Below, piece by piece: positions 56,431 to 64,000 of a stretch of DNA of 64,000 nucleotides. The stretch is from Nonomuraea fuscirosea (GTDB lineage: Bacteria; Actinomycetota; Actinomycetes; Streptosporangiales; Streptosporangiaceae): assembly GCF_003001935.1 (NCBI RefSeq), contig NZ_PVNG01000016.1, forward strand, positions 186,001-250,000, written 5' to 3'. Within the stretch, counting starts at the first letter, position 1. The number at the start of each line of letters is the position of its first letter. Both the position numbers and the translations under genes were made by a program. The notes under the pieces are model-generated. The model made no database searches. It was not told the origin of the DNA and saw nothing but the letters and a program-made list of their open reading frames with translations.

Positions 56431-56449
56431 GGTGGCCGCGGGAGCGCCC
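56390..56449 (+). promoter_or_regulatory. Large two-part hairpin over the leader frame
   Basis: Outer stem GGGTGCTCCC (56390-56399) with GGGAGCGCCC (56440-56449), one G-U pair; inner stem GCGGCCCACC (56413-56422) with GGTGGCCGC (56431-56439), one bulge. A ribosome stopping at the leader stop codon would melt the inner stem. It ends 22 nt before the next start, with no T-run. Confidence 0.45.
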
Positions 56450-56471
56450 ATCGGCGTTCCGAAAGGCATTC

Positions 56472-57266
56472 ATGTCGGTTTCTTCGTCATCTACCACCAC
56501 CGCTGAGATCGTCCTGCGGCTCCGGGCCGCCGGATGCGTGTTCGCCGAGGACGAGGCCGCGCTGCTCGTCTCCGCCGCGCCCACTCCCGAGGCTCTGACC
56601 GCCATGGTCGCGCGCCGCATGGACGGGGAACCGCTCGAACACGTCCTGGGCTGGGCGGAGTTCTGCGGGCTGCGCGTCGCCGTGGCGCCCGGGGTGTTCG
56701 TGCCCCGGCCGCGTACCGCGTTCCTCATCGAGCAGGCGGTCGAGCTGGGGCGCGCGGCCGCCGGAGCGGCGGTGGTCCTGGACATGTGCTGCGGGACCGG
56801 CGCGATGGGCGCGGCGGTGGCGGCCGGCCTCGACCGGGCCGAGCTGCACGCCGCCGACCTCGACCCCGCCGCCGTGGCCTGCGCCCGCCGCAACCTGCCC
56901 GGCGCGTACGTCTACCAGGGCGACCTGTACGACCCCCTGCCCGTCACCCTGCGCGGCCGGGTGCACGTCCTCATCACCAGCCCTCCGTACGTGCCGACGG
57001 AGTCGGTCGGCCTGCTGCCCCCCGAGGCCCGGCTGCACGAGCCGCTGATGGCCCTCGACGGCGGCCCGGACGGGCTCGACGTGGTGCGCCGCGTGATCGC
57101 CGGAGCCCCCGGCTGGCTCGCCCCCGGCGGCCACCTGCTGGTGGAGACGAGCGAACGCCAGGCGGAGGCCACGGCCGGCGCGGTGACGGCGGCCGGGCTG
57201 GACGCCCGCGTGACCACCTCGGACGAGCTGGACGCCACCGCGATCATCGGCACGCGCCCTTCCTGA
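56472..57266 (+). CDS. HemK/PrmC-like protein N5-glutamine methyltransferase
   Basis: 264 residues of the SAM-dependent family that methylates the GGQ glutamine of release factors. VLDMCCGTGAMGAAVAAGL (SAM motif I, about 100-118), and ITSPPYVPT in place of the usual N-P-P-Y, near residue 165. The Asn-to-Ser change and short N-terminal domain suggest a different substrate from true PrmC. GAAAGG lies 5 nt before ATG. A possible leader peptide precedes it. Confidence 0.8.
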   Translation: MSVSSSSTTTAEIVLRLRAAGCVFAEDEAALLVSAAPTPEALTAMVARRMDGEPLEHVLGWAEFCGLRVAVAPGVFVPRPRTAFLIEQAVELGRAAAGAAVVLDMCCGTGAMGAAVAAGLDRAELHAADLDPAAVACARRNLPGAYVYQGDLYDPLPVTLRGRVHVLITSPPYVPTESVGLLPPEARLHEPLMALDGGPDGLDVVRRVIAGAPGWLAPGGHLLVETSERQAEATAGAVTAAGLDARVTTSDELDATAIIGTRPS

Positions 57267-57318
57267 TCCCTCGTTGATCGGCGATCATCGTCTCGAGGCC
57301 GGACGAAGGAGGCATCGG

Positions 57319-59334
57319 GTGCGGACCGCAGCGGTGATCGCCGCCGTGCTCGGAACCCTGCTCGCCGGAACGGGAGTCCCCACGGCGGAGGCGTCCACCA
57401 ACGCGGCACCGGCCGCGACGACGCACGTGAGGACGGACGCGGCCGTGACAACGCATGCGACCGAGACGACGACCGTGACGACGGACGCGACCGAGACGAC
57501 GACCGTGACGACGGACGCGACCGCGACGACGGACGACTACTGGGTGGTCGGCGGCGACCAGACCGGCAGGCGGCTGACCGCCTACGATCCCGCCGTCGCC
57601 GACTGGAACACCGTCCAGGCCGTGAAGTGGACCTGGCAACCCACCGTCACCCCCGGCGGCTTCAGCGCCGACGAGGTCTCGGCCTTCGGGCTGATCGCCG
57701 ACTTCAAGCTGCGCCGCCGCCCCTCCGGCGCGCAGAGCCTCGTGGTGGCGGCCGGTGGCAGCAGGGGAGTGGCGGCCGTCGTCTCCTACCCGGGCGGCAC
57801 CCGCCAGTGGGCGCGCGTCCTGCCGGGCAACCTGCACGCCGCCGAGCTGCTGCCCGACGGCAACATCGCGGTGGCCGCCTCCACCGGAGGCTGGATCAGG
57901 GTGTACGCCTCCTCGCAGGGGCCGGGCGCGGCCACGTACGCGGAGTTCAGGCTCACCGACGCCCACGCCGCACTCTGGGACCCGGCCGTCAGGCGGCTGT
58001 GGGTCATCGGCCGGGATCCCGGCTCCGACCGGCACATCCTCACCGCGCTCGCGGTCGAGGGCACCCCCGCCGCCCCGGCGCTGCGCGAGGACACCGGCCG
58101 CCGGGCCGAGCTGCCGACGGGCGGCGGCCACGACGTGTACGCCCACCCGCTCGACCCCCGCAAGCTCTGGCTCACCACCGGCTCGGCCGCCTACCTGTAC
58201 GACAAGACGGCGAAGACCTTCACCCCCGCGCCCGCCGGGGCGGACAGGAACGCGGTCAAGTCCATCGGCAGCCAGCCGTCCGGCCAGATCGTCCAGACGC
58301 GGGCCGACTCCGCCAAGTCGCCGCCCGGCTCGTGCGTGGCCAGCACCTGGTGCACCGACACCGTGGACTTCTTCGCGCCCGCCATGACCCGCAGGCGCGT
58401 CGGCGCGGCCTTCTACAAGGCGCGGGTGTGGAGCCCGTACTACGGCGTCGTGGACCAGAGCCTGCGCGGCACCGTCTGGAGCCGTGCCCGCACGGCGTCG
58501 GGGGCGTGGGACGGCGGCGCGGCCCTGATCGACGACAACGGCGGCGTCTCGGCGGTGGCGGTGGCGGCGCTGCCGGACGGCGGGCTGCGCCTGCTCACCG
58601 TGGTGCCGGGCAGCGGCGTGTGGGACCGGGGCCGCAGCGCGGCCGGCGTGTGGGACGAGCACGCCGTCAAGATCGACGGTAACGGCGACATCACCGATAT
58701 TTCCGCCGCCGCCCTGCCGGACGGCAGTCTGCACGTGCAGCTCGCCGTGCCGGGCTCGGGGGTGTGGGGCCGCGCCCGCTCCGCCGCCGGGGTCTGGGAC
58801 GCGAGCGCCGTGAAGATCGACGACAACGGATTCGTCTCCGGGGTCTCGGCCGCCGCCCTGCCCGGCGGCACCCTGCACGTGCAGACCGTCGTGCCGGGGG
58901 CGGGCGTGTGGAACCGGACACGCTCCGCCACCGGGACCTGGGCCGCCGCCTCGGTGAAGATCGACGCCGGCCCGGCGGTGACGGCGGTCTCGGCCGCCGG
59001 CCTGCCCGACGGCAGTCTGCACGTGCAGCTCGCCGTGCCGGGCTCAGGCGTGTGGAACCTGGCCAGGAGCGCGGCGGGAGCCTGGGGCGCCCGCGCCAGG
59101 ATCGACGCCAACGGCTCGGTGAGCGCCCTCTCGGCGGCCGGACGGCCCGACGGCGGCCTGCACGTCCAGACCGTGGTGCCCGGCGCCGGCGTCTGGGACC
59201 GCACACGCACGCCGGCCGGGACGTGGGGCACGTCCGCGACGAAGATCGACGCCAACGGCAGCGTTCTGGACCTCTCCGCGGCCGGGCCGCGCGACGGCGC
59301 CGTGCACCTCGTCACCCTGCCCGACATCGATTAG
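57319..59334 (+). CDS. Secreted protein with N-terminal DUF6528-like part and C-terminal repeats
   Basis: 671 residues. Signal peptide (about 1-27), Thr/Ala-rich linker with the repeat ETTTVTTDAT, then a propeller-like domain (about 60-375; YWVVGGDQTGRRLTAYDP at its start). From about 390, six repeats of about 49 residues carry the pattern LPDGSLHVQLAVPGSGVW then R-x-R-S-A-x-G-x-W-x-x-x-A-x-K-I-D, a tachylectin- or PLL-like lectin propeller. GTG start with AAGGAGG. Likely binds surface glycans; no catalytic motif seen. Confidence 0.72.
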   Translation: MRTAAVIAAVLGTLLAGTGVPTAEASTNAAPAATTHVRTDAAVTTHATETTTVTTDATETTTVTTDATATTDDYWVVGGDQTGRRLTAYDPAVADWNTVQAVKWTWQPTVTPGGFSADEVSAFGLIADFKLRRRPSGAQSLVVAAGGSRGVAAVVSYPGGTRQWARVLPGNLHAAELLPDGNIAVAASTGGWIRVYASSQGPGAATYAEFRLTDAHAALWDPAVRRLWVIGRDPGSDRHILTALAVEGTPAAPALREDTGRRAELPTGGGHDVYAHPLDPRKLWLTTGSAAYLYDKTAKTFTPAPAGADRNAVKSIGSQPSGQIVQTRADSAKSPPGSCVASTWCTDTVDFFAPAMTRRRVGAAFYKARVWSPYYGVVDQSLRGTVWSRARTASGAWDGGAALIDDNGGVSAVAVAALPDGGLRLLTVVPGSGVWDRGRSAAGVWDEHAVKIDGNGDITDISAAALPDGSLHVQLAVPGSGVWGRARSAAGVWDASAVKIDDNGFVSGVSAAALPGGTLHVQTVVPGAGVWNRTRSATGTWAAASVKIDAGPAVTAVSAAGLPDGSLHVQLAVPGSGVWNLARSAAGAWGARARIDANGSVSALSAAGRPDGGLHVQTVVPGAGVWDRTRTPAGTWGTSATKIDANGSVLDLSAAGPRDGAVHLVTLPDID

Positions 59335-59407
59335 CGAATTCGCCCCTTTTACAGCGGGGCACGCGGATGTCCGTTCGTGGACTCGGCCGCCGAATCGCGC
59401 TTTCATG

Positions 59408-59434
59408 TCCTCCGTCGATTTTCATGACGGAGGA
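59408..59434 (+). promoter_or_regulatory. Perfect 9-bp hairpin burying a ribosome-binding site
   Basis: TCCTCCGTC (59408-59416), 9-nt AT-rich loop, GACGGAGGA (59426-59434). The right arm contains GGAGG, 6 nt before the ATG at 59439, so the stem would hide the ribosome-binding site. The AU-rich loop in a GC-rich genome is striking. Confidence 0.6.
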
Positions 59435-59438
59435 TCAA

Positions 59439-60578
59439 ATGGCTCGTTCGCGGAAAATACTACACCTCGCCATCGCATTCACGGCGGTAATGGCCGCAGC
59501 CCCGCCGGCGGCGGCGGAGCGGCGCGAGCCGGTACGGATCACCCGTTTCCTCGGGGAGCAGCGGATCCCGTACATGGAGCGCTTGGACGGCACCGTCGTG
59601 GGCGGCCTGTCCGGCATCGACCGCGACCCGCGCACCGGGACGTGGTACTTCGTCTCCGACGACCGCCACCGCTACAACCCCGCCCGCTTCTACACCGGAG
59701 AGCTGGACATCGACCGGGTGACCGGCGCGTTCACCGGCGTGCGGATGACCGGGGCCGTCACGCTGACCCGGCGCGACGGGACGCCGTACCCGGGCTACGG
59801 CAACCCGGAGGCGGCCGACCCCGAGTCGATCAGGCTCGACCGGTGGAGCGGGCGGCTGCTCTGGGGCGACGAGGGCGATCGGCCCGACCCGGCCCATCCG
59901 GATATTCCCCTTTCACGCGCAGCAGTACGCGGAATGGACCTGAACGGGCGGCACACGGGAGAAATGCGGACGCCGCCGAATTTGCGGCTGACGGACACCG
60001 AACGCGGCCCCCGGCGCAATTTCGGTTTCGAGGGACTGGCCGTAACAGCGCGTTCCATCACCGCCGTGACGGAAGGCCCGCGCTACGAGGACGGCCCGGT
60101 CCCGACCGCCGAGCGCGGCGCGGTCACCCGGCTGACCGTCTGGAACCGCGACGGTGAGGTACGCGGCCAGTACGCCTACCCGCTCGACCGCCTGCCCGCC
60201 GCCCCCAACCCGCCGACCGGGCAGACCGACAGCGGCGTGTCGGAGATCCTGGCCATCGACGACTACCGCTACCTCGCCCTCGAACGCGCCTGGATCCAGG
60301 GCGTGGGCTACCGGGTCAGGCTGTACGAGATCGACCTGCGCGGCGCCACGAACGTCCTCGACCGTGACTCCCTGATCCGCGGCGGCTACCGGCCGGTGGC
60401 CAAGCGCCTGGTCAAGGACCTGGGCGAGTTCCGTCCTCCCGTGCAGAACCTGGAGAGCCTGGCCTGGGGGCCGCGGCTGCGCAGCGGCGAGTGCACGCTG
60501 GTGATCGGCTCCGACGACAACTTCGACCAGCGGGAGATGACCCTCATGATGGCGTTCGCCGCCACGGGCTGCCGCTGA
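59439..60578 (+). CDS. Secreted esterase-like phytase-family protein
   Basis: 379 residues: signal peptide (about 1-27, ending PAAAE), then the 'esterase-like activity of phytase' propeller with GLSGIDRDPRTGTWYFVSDD (about 58-77), DPESIRLDRWSGRLLWGDEG, NFGFEGLAV and LESLAW at the end. Probably calcium-dependent phosphoester or ester hydrolysis outside the cell. GGAGG before ATG 59439 lies in a hairpin. Codon use is slightly less GC-biased near the start. A four-copy repeat begins at its 3' end. Confidence 0.82.
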   Translation: MARSRKILHLAIAFTAVMAAAPPAAAERREPVRITRFLGEQRIPYMERLDGTVVGGLSGIDRDPRTGTWYFVSDDRHRYNPARFYTGELDIDRVTGAFTGVRMTGAVTLTRRDGTPYPGYGNPEAADPESIRLDRWSGRLLWGDEGDRPDPAHPDIPLSRAAVRGMDLNGRHTGEMRTPPNLRLTDTERGPRRNFGFEGLAVTARSITAVTEGPRYEDGPVPTAERGAVTRLTVWNRDGEVRGQYAYPLDRLPAAPNPPTGQTDSGVSEILAIDDYRYLALERAWIQGVGYRVRLYEIDLRGATNVLDRDSLIRGGYRPVAKRLVKDLGEFRPPVQNLESLAWGPRLRSGECTLVIGSDDNFDQREMTLMMAFAATGCR

Positions 60579-60683
60579 CGACGACGCCCCGCCGGCACGG
60601 GCCGGCTGACGAGGGCCGCCTCGCCGGCATGAGCCGCCGCTGACGACGGCGATCACCACGGGCCGCGGCTGAGGGGCGGGCGC
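60559..60683. repeat. Tandem repeat of about 31 bp at the phytase-like gene 3' end
   Basis: Four diverged copies starting near 60559, 60589, 60621 and 60653, with the common core GCCRSCAYGGGCCGCCGCTG. The first includes the last codons and stop of the gene; the last abuts the convergent gene's stop codon. Confidence 0.7.
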
Positions 60684-61340
60684 TCACATGGCATGGATGC
60701 GGCGGCCGGTGACCCGCTGCGGGATGATCCGGATGAAGAGCTTGCGGTCGCCGCCCGCCCACGGGGTCACCTCCGCCCCGGCCACGCTGGCCGCCTCCTC
60801 CTCCGGCACGTGGTGCGCCGGCCCCTGCACCAGCACGCTCCACCCCTCCCGGTTGGCCTCGTCGATGTTGTCGATCTGGAAGGCGATGACCAGTTCGACG
60901 CCTTCCGTCCCGGTACGCAGGTCCTGGTCCATGGCCCCGCCGACGGCCGTGACGAAGACGATCGCCCCGTCGTGCATCGTGTAGTTGACCGGCAGCACGG
61001 TCGGCCCGTACGAGCCGTTGAACGCCACCCGCCCGATGCCTCCCGGCTCGATCAGGCGCAGGCACTCGGCCTCGTCCATGGCCTCCAGCCTCGGGTGGGC
61101 CGTGGCGGGCCCCTGGCCGGGAGGCCGGTCCTGGCCGCCGCCGAGCAGTTCGTCGGTGGTCGTGTCTAGGGCGTCGGCCAGCCTGAACAGAGCTCCGGTG
61201 TCCGGGTTGTCGGCGTTCTCCTCCAGATATTTCAGGTAACCGGGTGACATGTCCGCGCGCTCGGCGACCTGCTCCTGGGTCAGGCCGAGACGCTCGCGGT
61301 GATGGATGATGCGACGGCCGAGATCGCCGGTGCCTGTCAT
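60684..61340 (-). CDS. XRE helix-turn-helix fused to a flavin-binding (PNPOx-like) domain
   Basis: 218 residues. Residues 1-65 are a Cro/CI-type domain (LGLTQEQVAERADMSPGYLK). Residues 85-218 are a pyridoxamine-phosphate-oxidase-like split barrel (IGRVAFNGSYGPTVLPVNYT; REGWSVLVQGPAHHV; RKLFIRIIPQRVTGRRI), which binds FMN, F420 or heme in relatives. A redox- or cofactor-sensing regulator is likely. ATG 61340 has GGAG 8 nt upstream. Confidence 0.85.
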   Translation of the reverse strand: MTGTGDLGRRIIHHRERLGLTQEQVAERADMSPGYLKYLEENADNPDTGALFRLADALDTTTDELLGGGQDRPPGQGPATAHPRLEAMDEAECLRLIEPGGIGRVAFNGSYGPTVLPVNYTMHDGAIVFVTAVGGAMDQDLRTGTEGVELVIAFQIDNIDEANREGWSVLVQGPAHHVPEEEAASVAGAEVTPWAGGDRKLFIRIIPQRVTGRRIHAM

Positions 61341-61584
61341 GATCGGTTCTCCTCGCGTCATGGGTGCGGGCCGCGCCGTCGGCGCTCGCCCTGTGAGGAC
61401 CCGCCCCCCGGCGGCGGACGCCGCGACCGGTATGCCCCGTTCCGACGGGCATGGCCCCCATGCGTGGACGGTACCCGCGCAGGCGCACCTCAGCCATGGC
61501 CGTAGGACCTCGCGGCAAGGGACCTTCGTCCCGCCGTTGGGTACGTCATCCTCGTACCGTCGGCACGTCACTGGAGGTATCCGC

Positions 61585-62436
61585 ATGAGAGTGCTCGCCG
61601 TACGAACCCTGCCGCTGCTGATCGTGCTGGGAATGGGTGTGGCGGGCTGCGGGGACCCTCGGCCGGCGGACCCCCGGCAGGCCGAGCCGCCCGCCACCGC
61701 CACCTCCTCGGACCCGTCACCCGCCACGCCGTCCACCGCGGCCCCCGACCCGGCCGAGACCGCGGTCTCACCCGACCCGGGTGAGACCGCGGACGCGTCG
61801 CCCGGCCCGGGTGAGAGCCTGATCGCCGGGCACTACCACCCCCTGTGGCCGTTCGCCGGCCCGGCGGAGGCCGCCGCGTGGCAGCGCGCCCACCAGGCCG
61901 ACGGCCGCGGGGCCTGGCACCTCGACGCCGGCCGCACCGCCGTCGCCTTCTCCCGCGACTACCTCGGCTTCACCGAGATCGACCAGGCCGTCAAGGTCGT
62001 CAAGGACGGCGAGCACGCCCGGGTGCACGTCGGCTACCGCGCCGAGGAGGGGCCGGAGCCGCTGGTGGCGGCCGTGGTGCACCTCATGCGTTACGGCAAG
62101 GGCAAGGACGCCCCCTGGGAGGTGGTCGGCACCGACGACACCTCGCTCACCCTCACCAAGCCCGCGTACGGCGCGTCCGCGTCCTCGCCGCTGACCGTCG
62201 GCGGGCGCATCACCGGCGTGGACGAGAGCATCAGGGTCCAGGTGCTCCACCCCGGCGCGGACGGCCCGCTGGGCGAGCGCTGCTGCCTGAGCGCCGGCGG
62301 GGAGAAGGCGGCCTGGACGGCCAAGGTGGACTTCACGGCGCAGCCGGGCGGGACGCTGACCGTCGTGGCCTCCACCGGCGGCCACGTCGCCACCGTCGAA
62401 CGCTTCGCCGTCACGGGCGTGACCCTGCCGAGCTGA
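61585..62436 (+). CDS. Lipoprotein with a Gmad2-like domain
   Basis: 283 residues. Signal peptide with lipobox VAGC (Cys about 22), a Pro/Ala/Asp-rich linker (about 25-75), a central alpha/beta domain, and a C-terminal immunoglobulin-like domain (SSPLTVGGRITGVDESIRVQ then V-L; FTAQPGGTLTVVAST) like Gmad2 of spore and surface proteins. GGAGG lies 7 nt before ATG 61585. Function unknown. Confidence 0.72.
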   Translation: MRVLAVRTLPLLIVLGMGVAGCGDPRPADPRQAEPPATATSSDPSPATPSTAAPDPAETAVSPDPGETADASPGPGESLIAGHYHPLWPFAGPAEAAAWQRAHQADGRGAWHLDAGRTAVAFSRDYLGFTEIDQAVKVVKDGEHARVHVGYRAEEGPEPLVAAVVHLMRYGKGKDAPWEVVGTDDTSLTLTKPAYGASASSPLTVGGRITGVDESIRVQVLHPGADGPLGERCCLSAGGEKAAWTAKVDFTAQPGGTLTVVASTGGHVATVERFAVTGVTLPS

Positions 62437-62497
62437 GCACTGGACCGGCGGCCAGGGTCGTGGGCCGGGTGTGGTGGTGGCCGTTAGCATCTCGGCC

Positions 62498-63418
62498 ATG
62501 GAACTGCGGCAGCTCGAATACTTCGTGGCGGTCGCCGAGGAGGCGGGCTTCACCAAGGCCGCCGCCCGGCTGCACGTCGCCCAGCCGGGCGTCAGCGCGC
62601 AGATCCGCCAGCTCGAACGCGAGCTGGGCGAGCCGCTGTTCGACCGGTCGGCCCGCGCCGTGCGGCTGACGGCGGTCGGCGAGGCCGTGCTCCCGTACGC
62701 GCGGGCCGCCCTCGCGGCGGTCTCCGGCATGCGGCTGGTCACCGACGAGCTCACCGGGCTGCTGCGCGGCCGGGTCGTGATGGGCGGCGTCTCCACGCCC
62801 TCGGTGCTCGACCTGCCCGGCATGCTCGCCTCCTTCCACGACCGCTTCCCCGCCGTGGAGATCGCACTGGTGGAGAACGACCCGGACTCGCTGCTCGACG
62901 GCATCACCACCGGGCGGCTCGACCTCGGCCTGCTCGGGCTCGGGGCCCCGCTGCCCCCGGGCGTGGCGGTGCAGGTCGTCGTGGACCAGAAGCTGGTGGC
63001 GGTCGTGCACCCGGACCACGAGCTGGCCGGCGCCGGTTCGGTCACGGTGGCCGAGCTGGCGGGCCGGCGGCTGGTCAGCCTGCCCGTCGGCACCGGACTG
63101 CGGGCGGCGCTGGAGGACGCGTGCGCGCGGGCGGGGTTCGCGCCGCAGGTGGCGTACGAGGCCAGCGAGCCGTACGTGCTGGGTCAGCTGGCCGCGCGCG
63201 GCCTGGGCCTGGCCGTGCTGCCCGAGTCGGCGGTCGCCGGCGCCGCGTCCCAGCTGCGCGTCCTGGAGGTCGCCGAGCCGGCGCTGCGCGGGCGGATGGG
63301 CGTCGTGTGGCGCGCGGACGGCCCCATGAGTCCCGCCGCCAGGGCGTTCATCGAGCACGCCCGCCGCCACCTGCCCGACCTCGGGAAGCCCGGCGCCGCC
63401 GCCGCCTCCGCCGGCTGA
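62498..63418 (+). CDS. LysR-family transcriptional regulator
   Basis: 306 residues. N-terminal helix-turn-helix MELRQLEYFVAVAEEAGFTK and AAARLHVAQPGVSAQIRQLE, then a two-lobe effector domain (VVDQKLVAVVHPDHELAGAG; LGQLAARGLGLAVLPES). ATG 62498 has no ribosome-binding site, but TAGCAT (62485-62490) ends 7 nt upstream, fitting a leaderless message. No divergent target gene adjoins. Confidence 0.88.
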   Translation: MELRQLEYFVAVAEEAGFTKAAARLHVAQPGVSAQIRQLERELGEPLFDRSARAVRLTAVGEAVLPYARAALAAVSGMRLVTDELTGLLRGRVVMGGVSTPSVLDLPGMLASFHDRFPAVEIALVENDPDSLLDGITTGRLDLGLLGLGAPLPPGVAVQVVVDQKLVAVVHPDHELAGAGSVTVAELAGRRLVSLPVGTGLRAALEDACARAGFAPQVAYEASEPYVLGQLAARGLGLAVLPESAVAGAASQLRVLEVAEPALRGRMGVVWRADGPMSPAARAFIEHARRHLPDLGKPGAAAASAG

Positions 63419-63605
63419 CGCGGGCGCGCCTCCGGCACGCGGCTCGGGCCACGGACACGGGCGCCTTCGGCACGCCGCTCGGGCCATGAACACGGGCGGC
63501 CCTCGTGAGCTTGATGCTCGACTCCGCGACGCTCCGGTCCGAGACTGGACCCGGACCCCCTCCGACAAGGGATGATCCTCGAAAGGACGACCCGGCGAGG
63601 TGCGT

Positions 63606-64000
63606 ATGAGCCACGTGGAAGACCCGGCCCGCGAGTCACTGGCGGAGCTGGCCCGCAAGCACGGGCTGCGGCCCGCCATCGCGCGGCCCAGGTTCACCGT
63701 CTACCTCCGCCAGCTCTGGGAGCGGCGGCACTTCGTGCTGACGTACGCGACCTCGCGCAACGTCTCCAAGTACTCCGGCTCGGCGCTCGGGCAGCTGTGG
63801 CAGGTGATCACGCCGCTGCTGAACGCCGCCATCTACTACGTGATGTTCGGCCTCATCCTGGGCGGCAGCCGGGGCATCGAGAACTACACCGCGTTCCTGC
63901 TGACCGGCATGTTCGTCTTCACCTACACGCAGCGCACGGTCTCCGCCGGCGCCAAGTCGATCTCCGGCAACCTGTCGCTGATCCGCGCCCTGCACTTCCC
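63606..64000 (+). CDS. ABC-2 type export permease (TagG/Wzm-like), 3' end beyond window
   Basis: The frame is open from ATG 63606 (GAGG 5 nt upstream) to the window edge, 131 codons. RRHFVLTYATSRNVSKYSGS then ALGQLWQVITPLLNAAIYYV and MFGLIL is the start of O-antigen/teichoic-acid exporters, with the first membrane helices visible. An ATPase partner gene is expected next. Confidence 0.85.
   Translation, partial: MSHVEDPARESLAELARKHGLRPAIARPRFTVYLRQLWERRHFVLTYATSRNVSKYSGSALGQLWQVITPLLNAAIYYVMFGLILGGSRGIENYTAFLLTGMFVFTYTQRTVSAGAKSISGNLSLIRALHF

Overview
The window is very GC-rich DNA (roughly 70 % or more by eye) with dense, often 4-bp-overlapping genes, GTG/TTG starts, many TetR/MarR/MerR/IclR/LysR/GntR regulators, F420-type (LLM) oxidoreductases, secreted M14 peptidases and an Rv1086-like cis-prenyltransferase. 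This fits an actinomycete; a Streptosporangiaceae member such as Nonomuraea is my best guess, but nothing here proves the genus. I see no rRNA, tRNA, CRISPR array, prophage, insertion sequence or replication origin.

Layout. (1) 7-6439: sugar-acid island with a lipoprotein-fed ABC importer, DgoD- and ManD-type dehydratases, and a divergent FadR-type GntR regulator. (2) 6546-8241: TetR regulator and quinone-oxidoreductase-like MDR enzyme. (3) 8324-15096: an aromatic-catabolism-like island. A leftward operon (CaiB CoA-transferase, short citrate-synthase-like lyase, LigB and LigA extradiol dioxygenase subunits, MDR oxidoreductase) faces a rightward amidohydrolase and a PcaR-like IclR regulator, with the same operator motif at both divergent promoters. 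(4) 15198-19942: two overlapping secreted M14 peptidase genes. (5) 20600-23480: EF-G paralogue behind a putative 35-codon leader peptide, then a WGxxGxxG-type small secreted protein behind a structured leader. (6) 23744-30701: FAD enzyme, siderophore-binding-protein pseudogene, metallophosphoesterase, ArsR/SRPBCC pair, nucleotidyltransferase, hydrolase, DUF4760-like membrane protein, GNAT. (7) 30933-34910: a four-gene, fully overlapping leftward operon (PaaK/F390-synthetase-like, DUF4188-like, GNAT-like, Acg-like nitroreductase) of unknown product. (8) 35026-48119: mostly regulator/effector pairs (HTH plus DUF4180, TetR plus LLM, MerR plus MFS, MarR plus an LLM-hemerythrin fusion, XRE plus MDR), a cis-prenyltransferase and GNATs. 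(9) 48241-64000: pentapeptide-repeat protein, SMP-30, FBP zinc protein, LuxR pseudogene, lipoprotein/OmpA pair, TetR/P450 pair, uronate-dehydrogenase-like enzyme, HemK-like methyltransferase with a leader, beta-propeller-like and phytase-like secreted proteins, XRE-flavin protein, lipoprotein, LysR, and the start of an ABC-2 export permease that runs off the window.

Two cross-cutting signals are the most unusual. First, many gene ends carry short tandem duplications (16-48 bp), several of them spanning the stop codon; I count about ten sites. Second, several mRNAs appear controlled at the 5' end: two perfect hairpins that bury a Shine-Dalgarno sequence, two putative leader peptides (one with an AUC start behind a nearly perfect ribosome-binding site), one multi-stem leader, and a set of apparently leaderless regulator genes. 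Product names rest on motifs read by eye; no database search was run.
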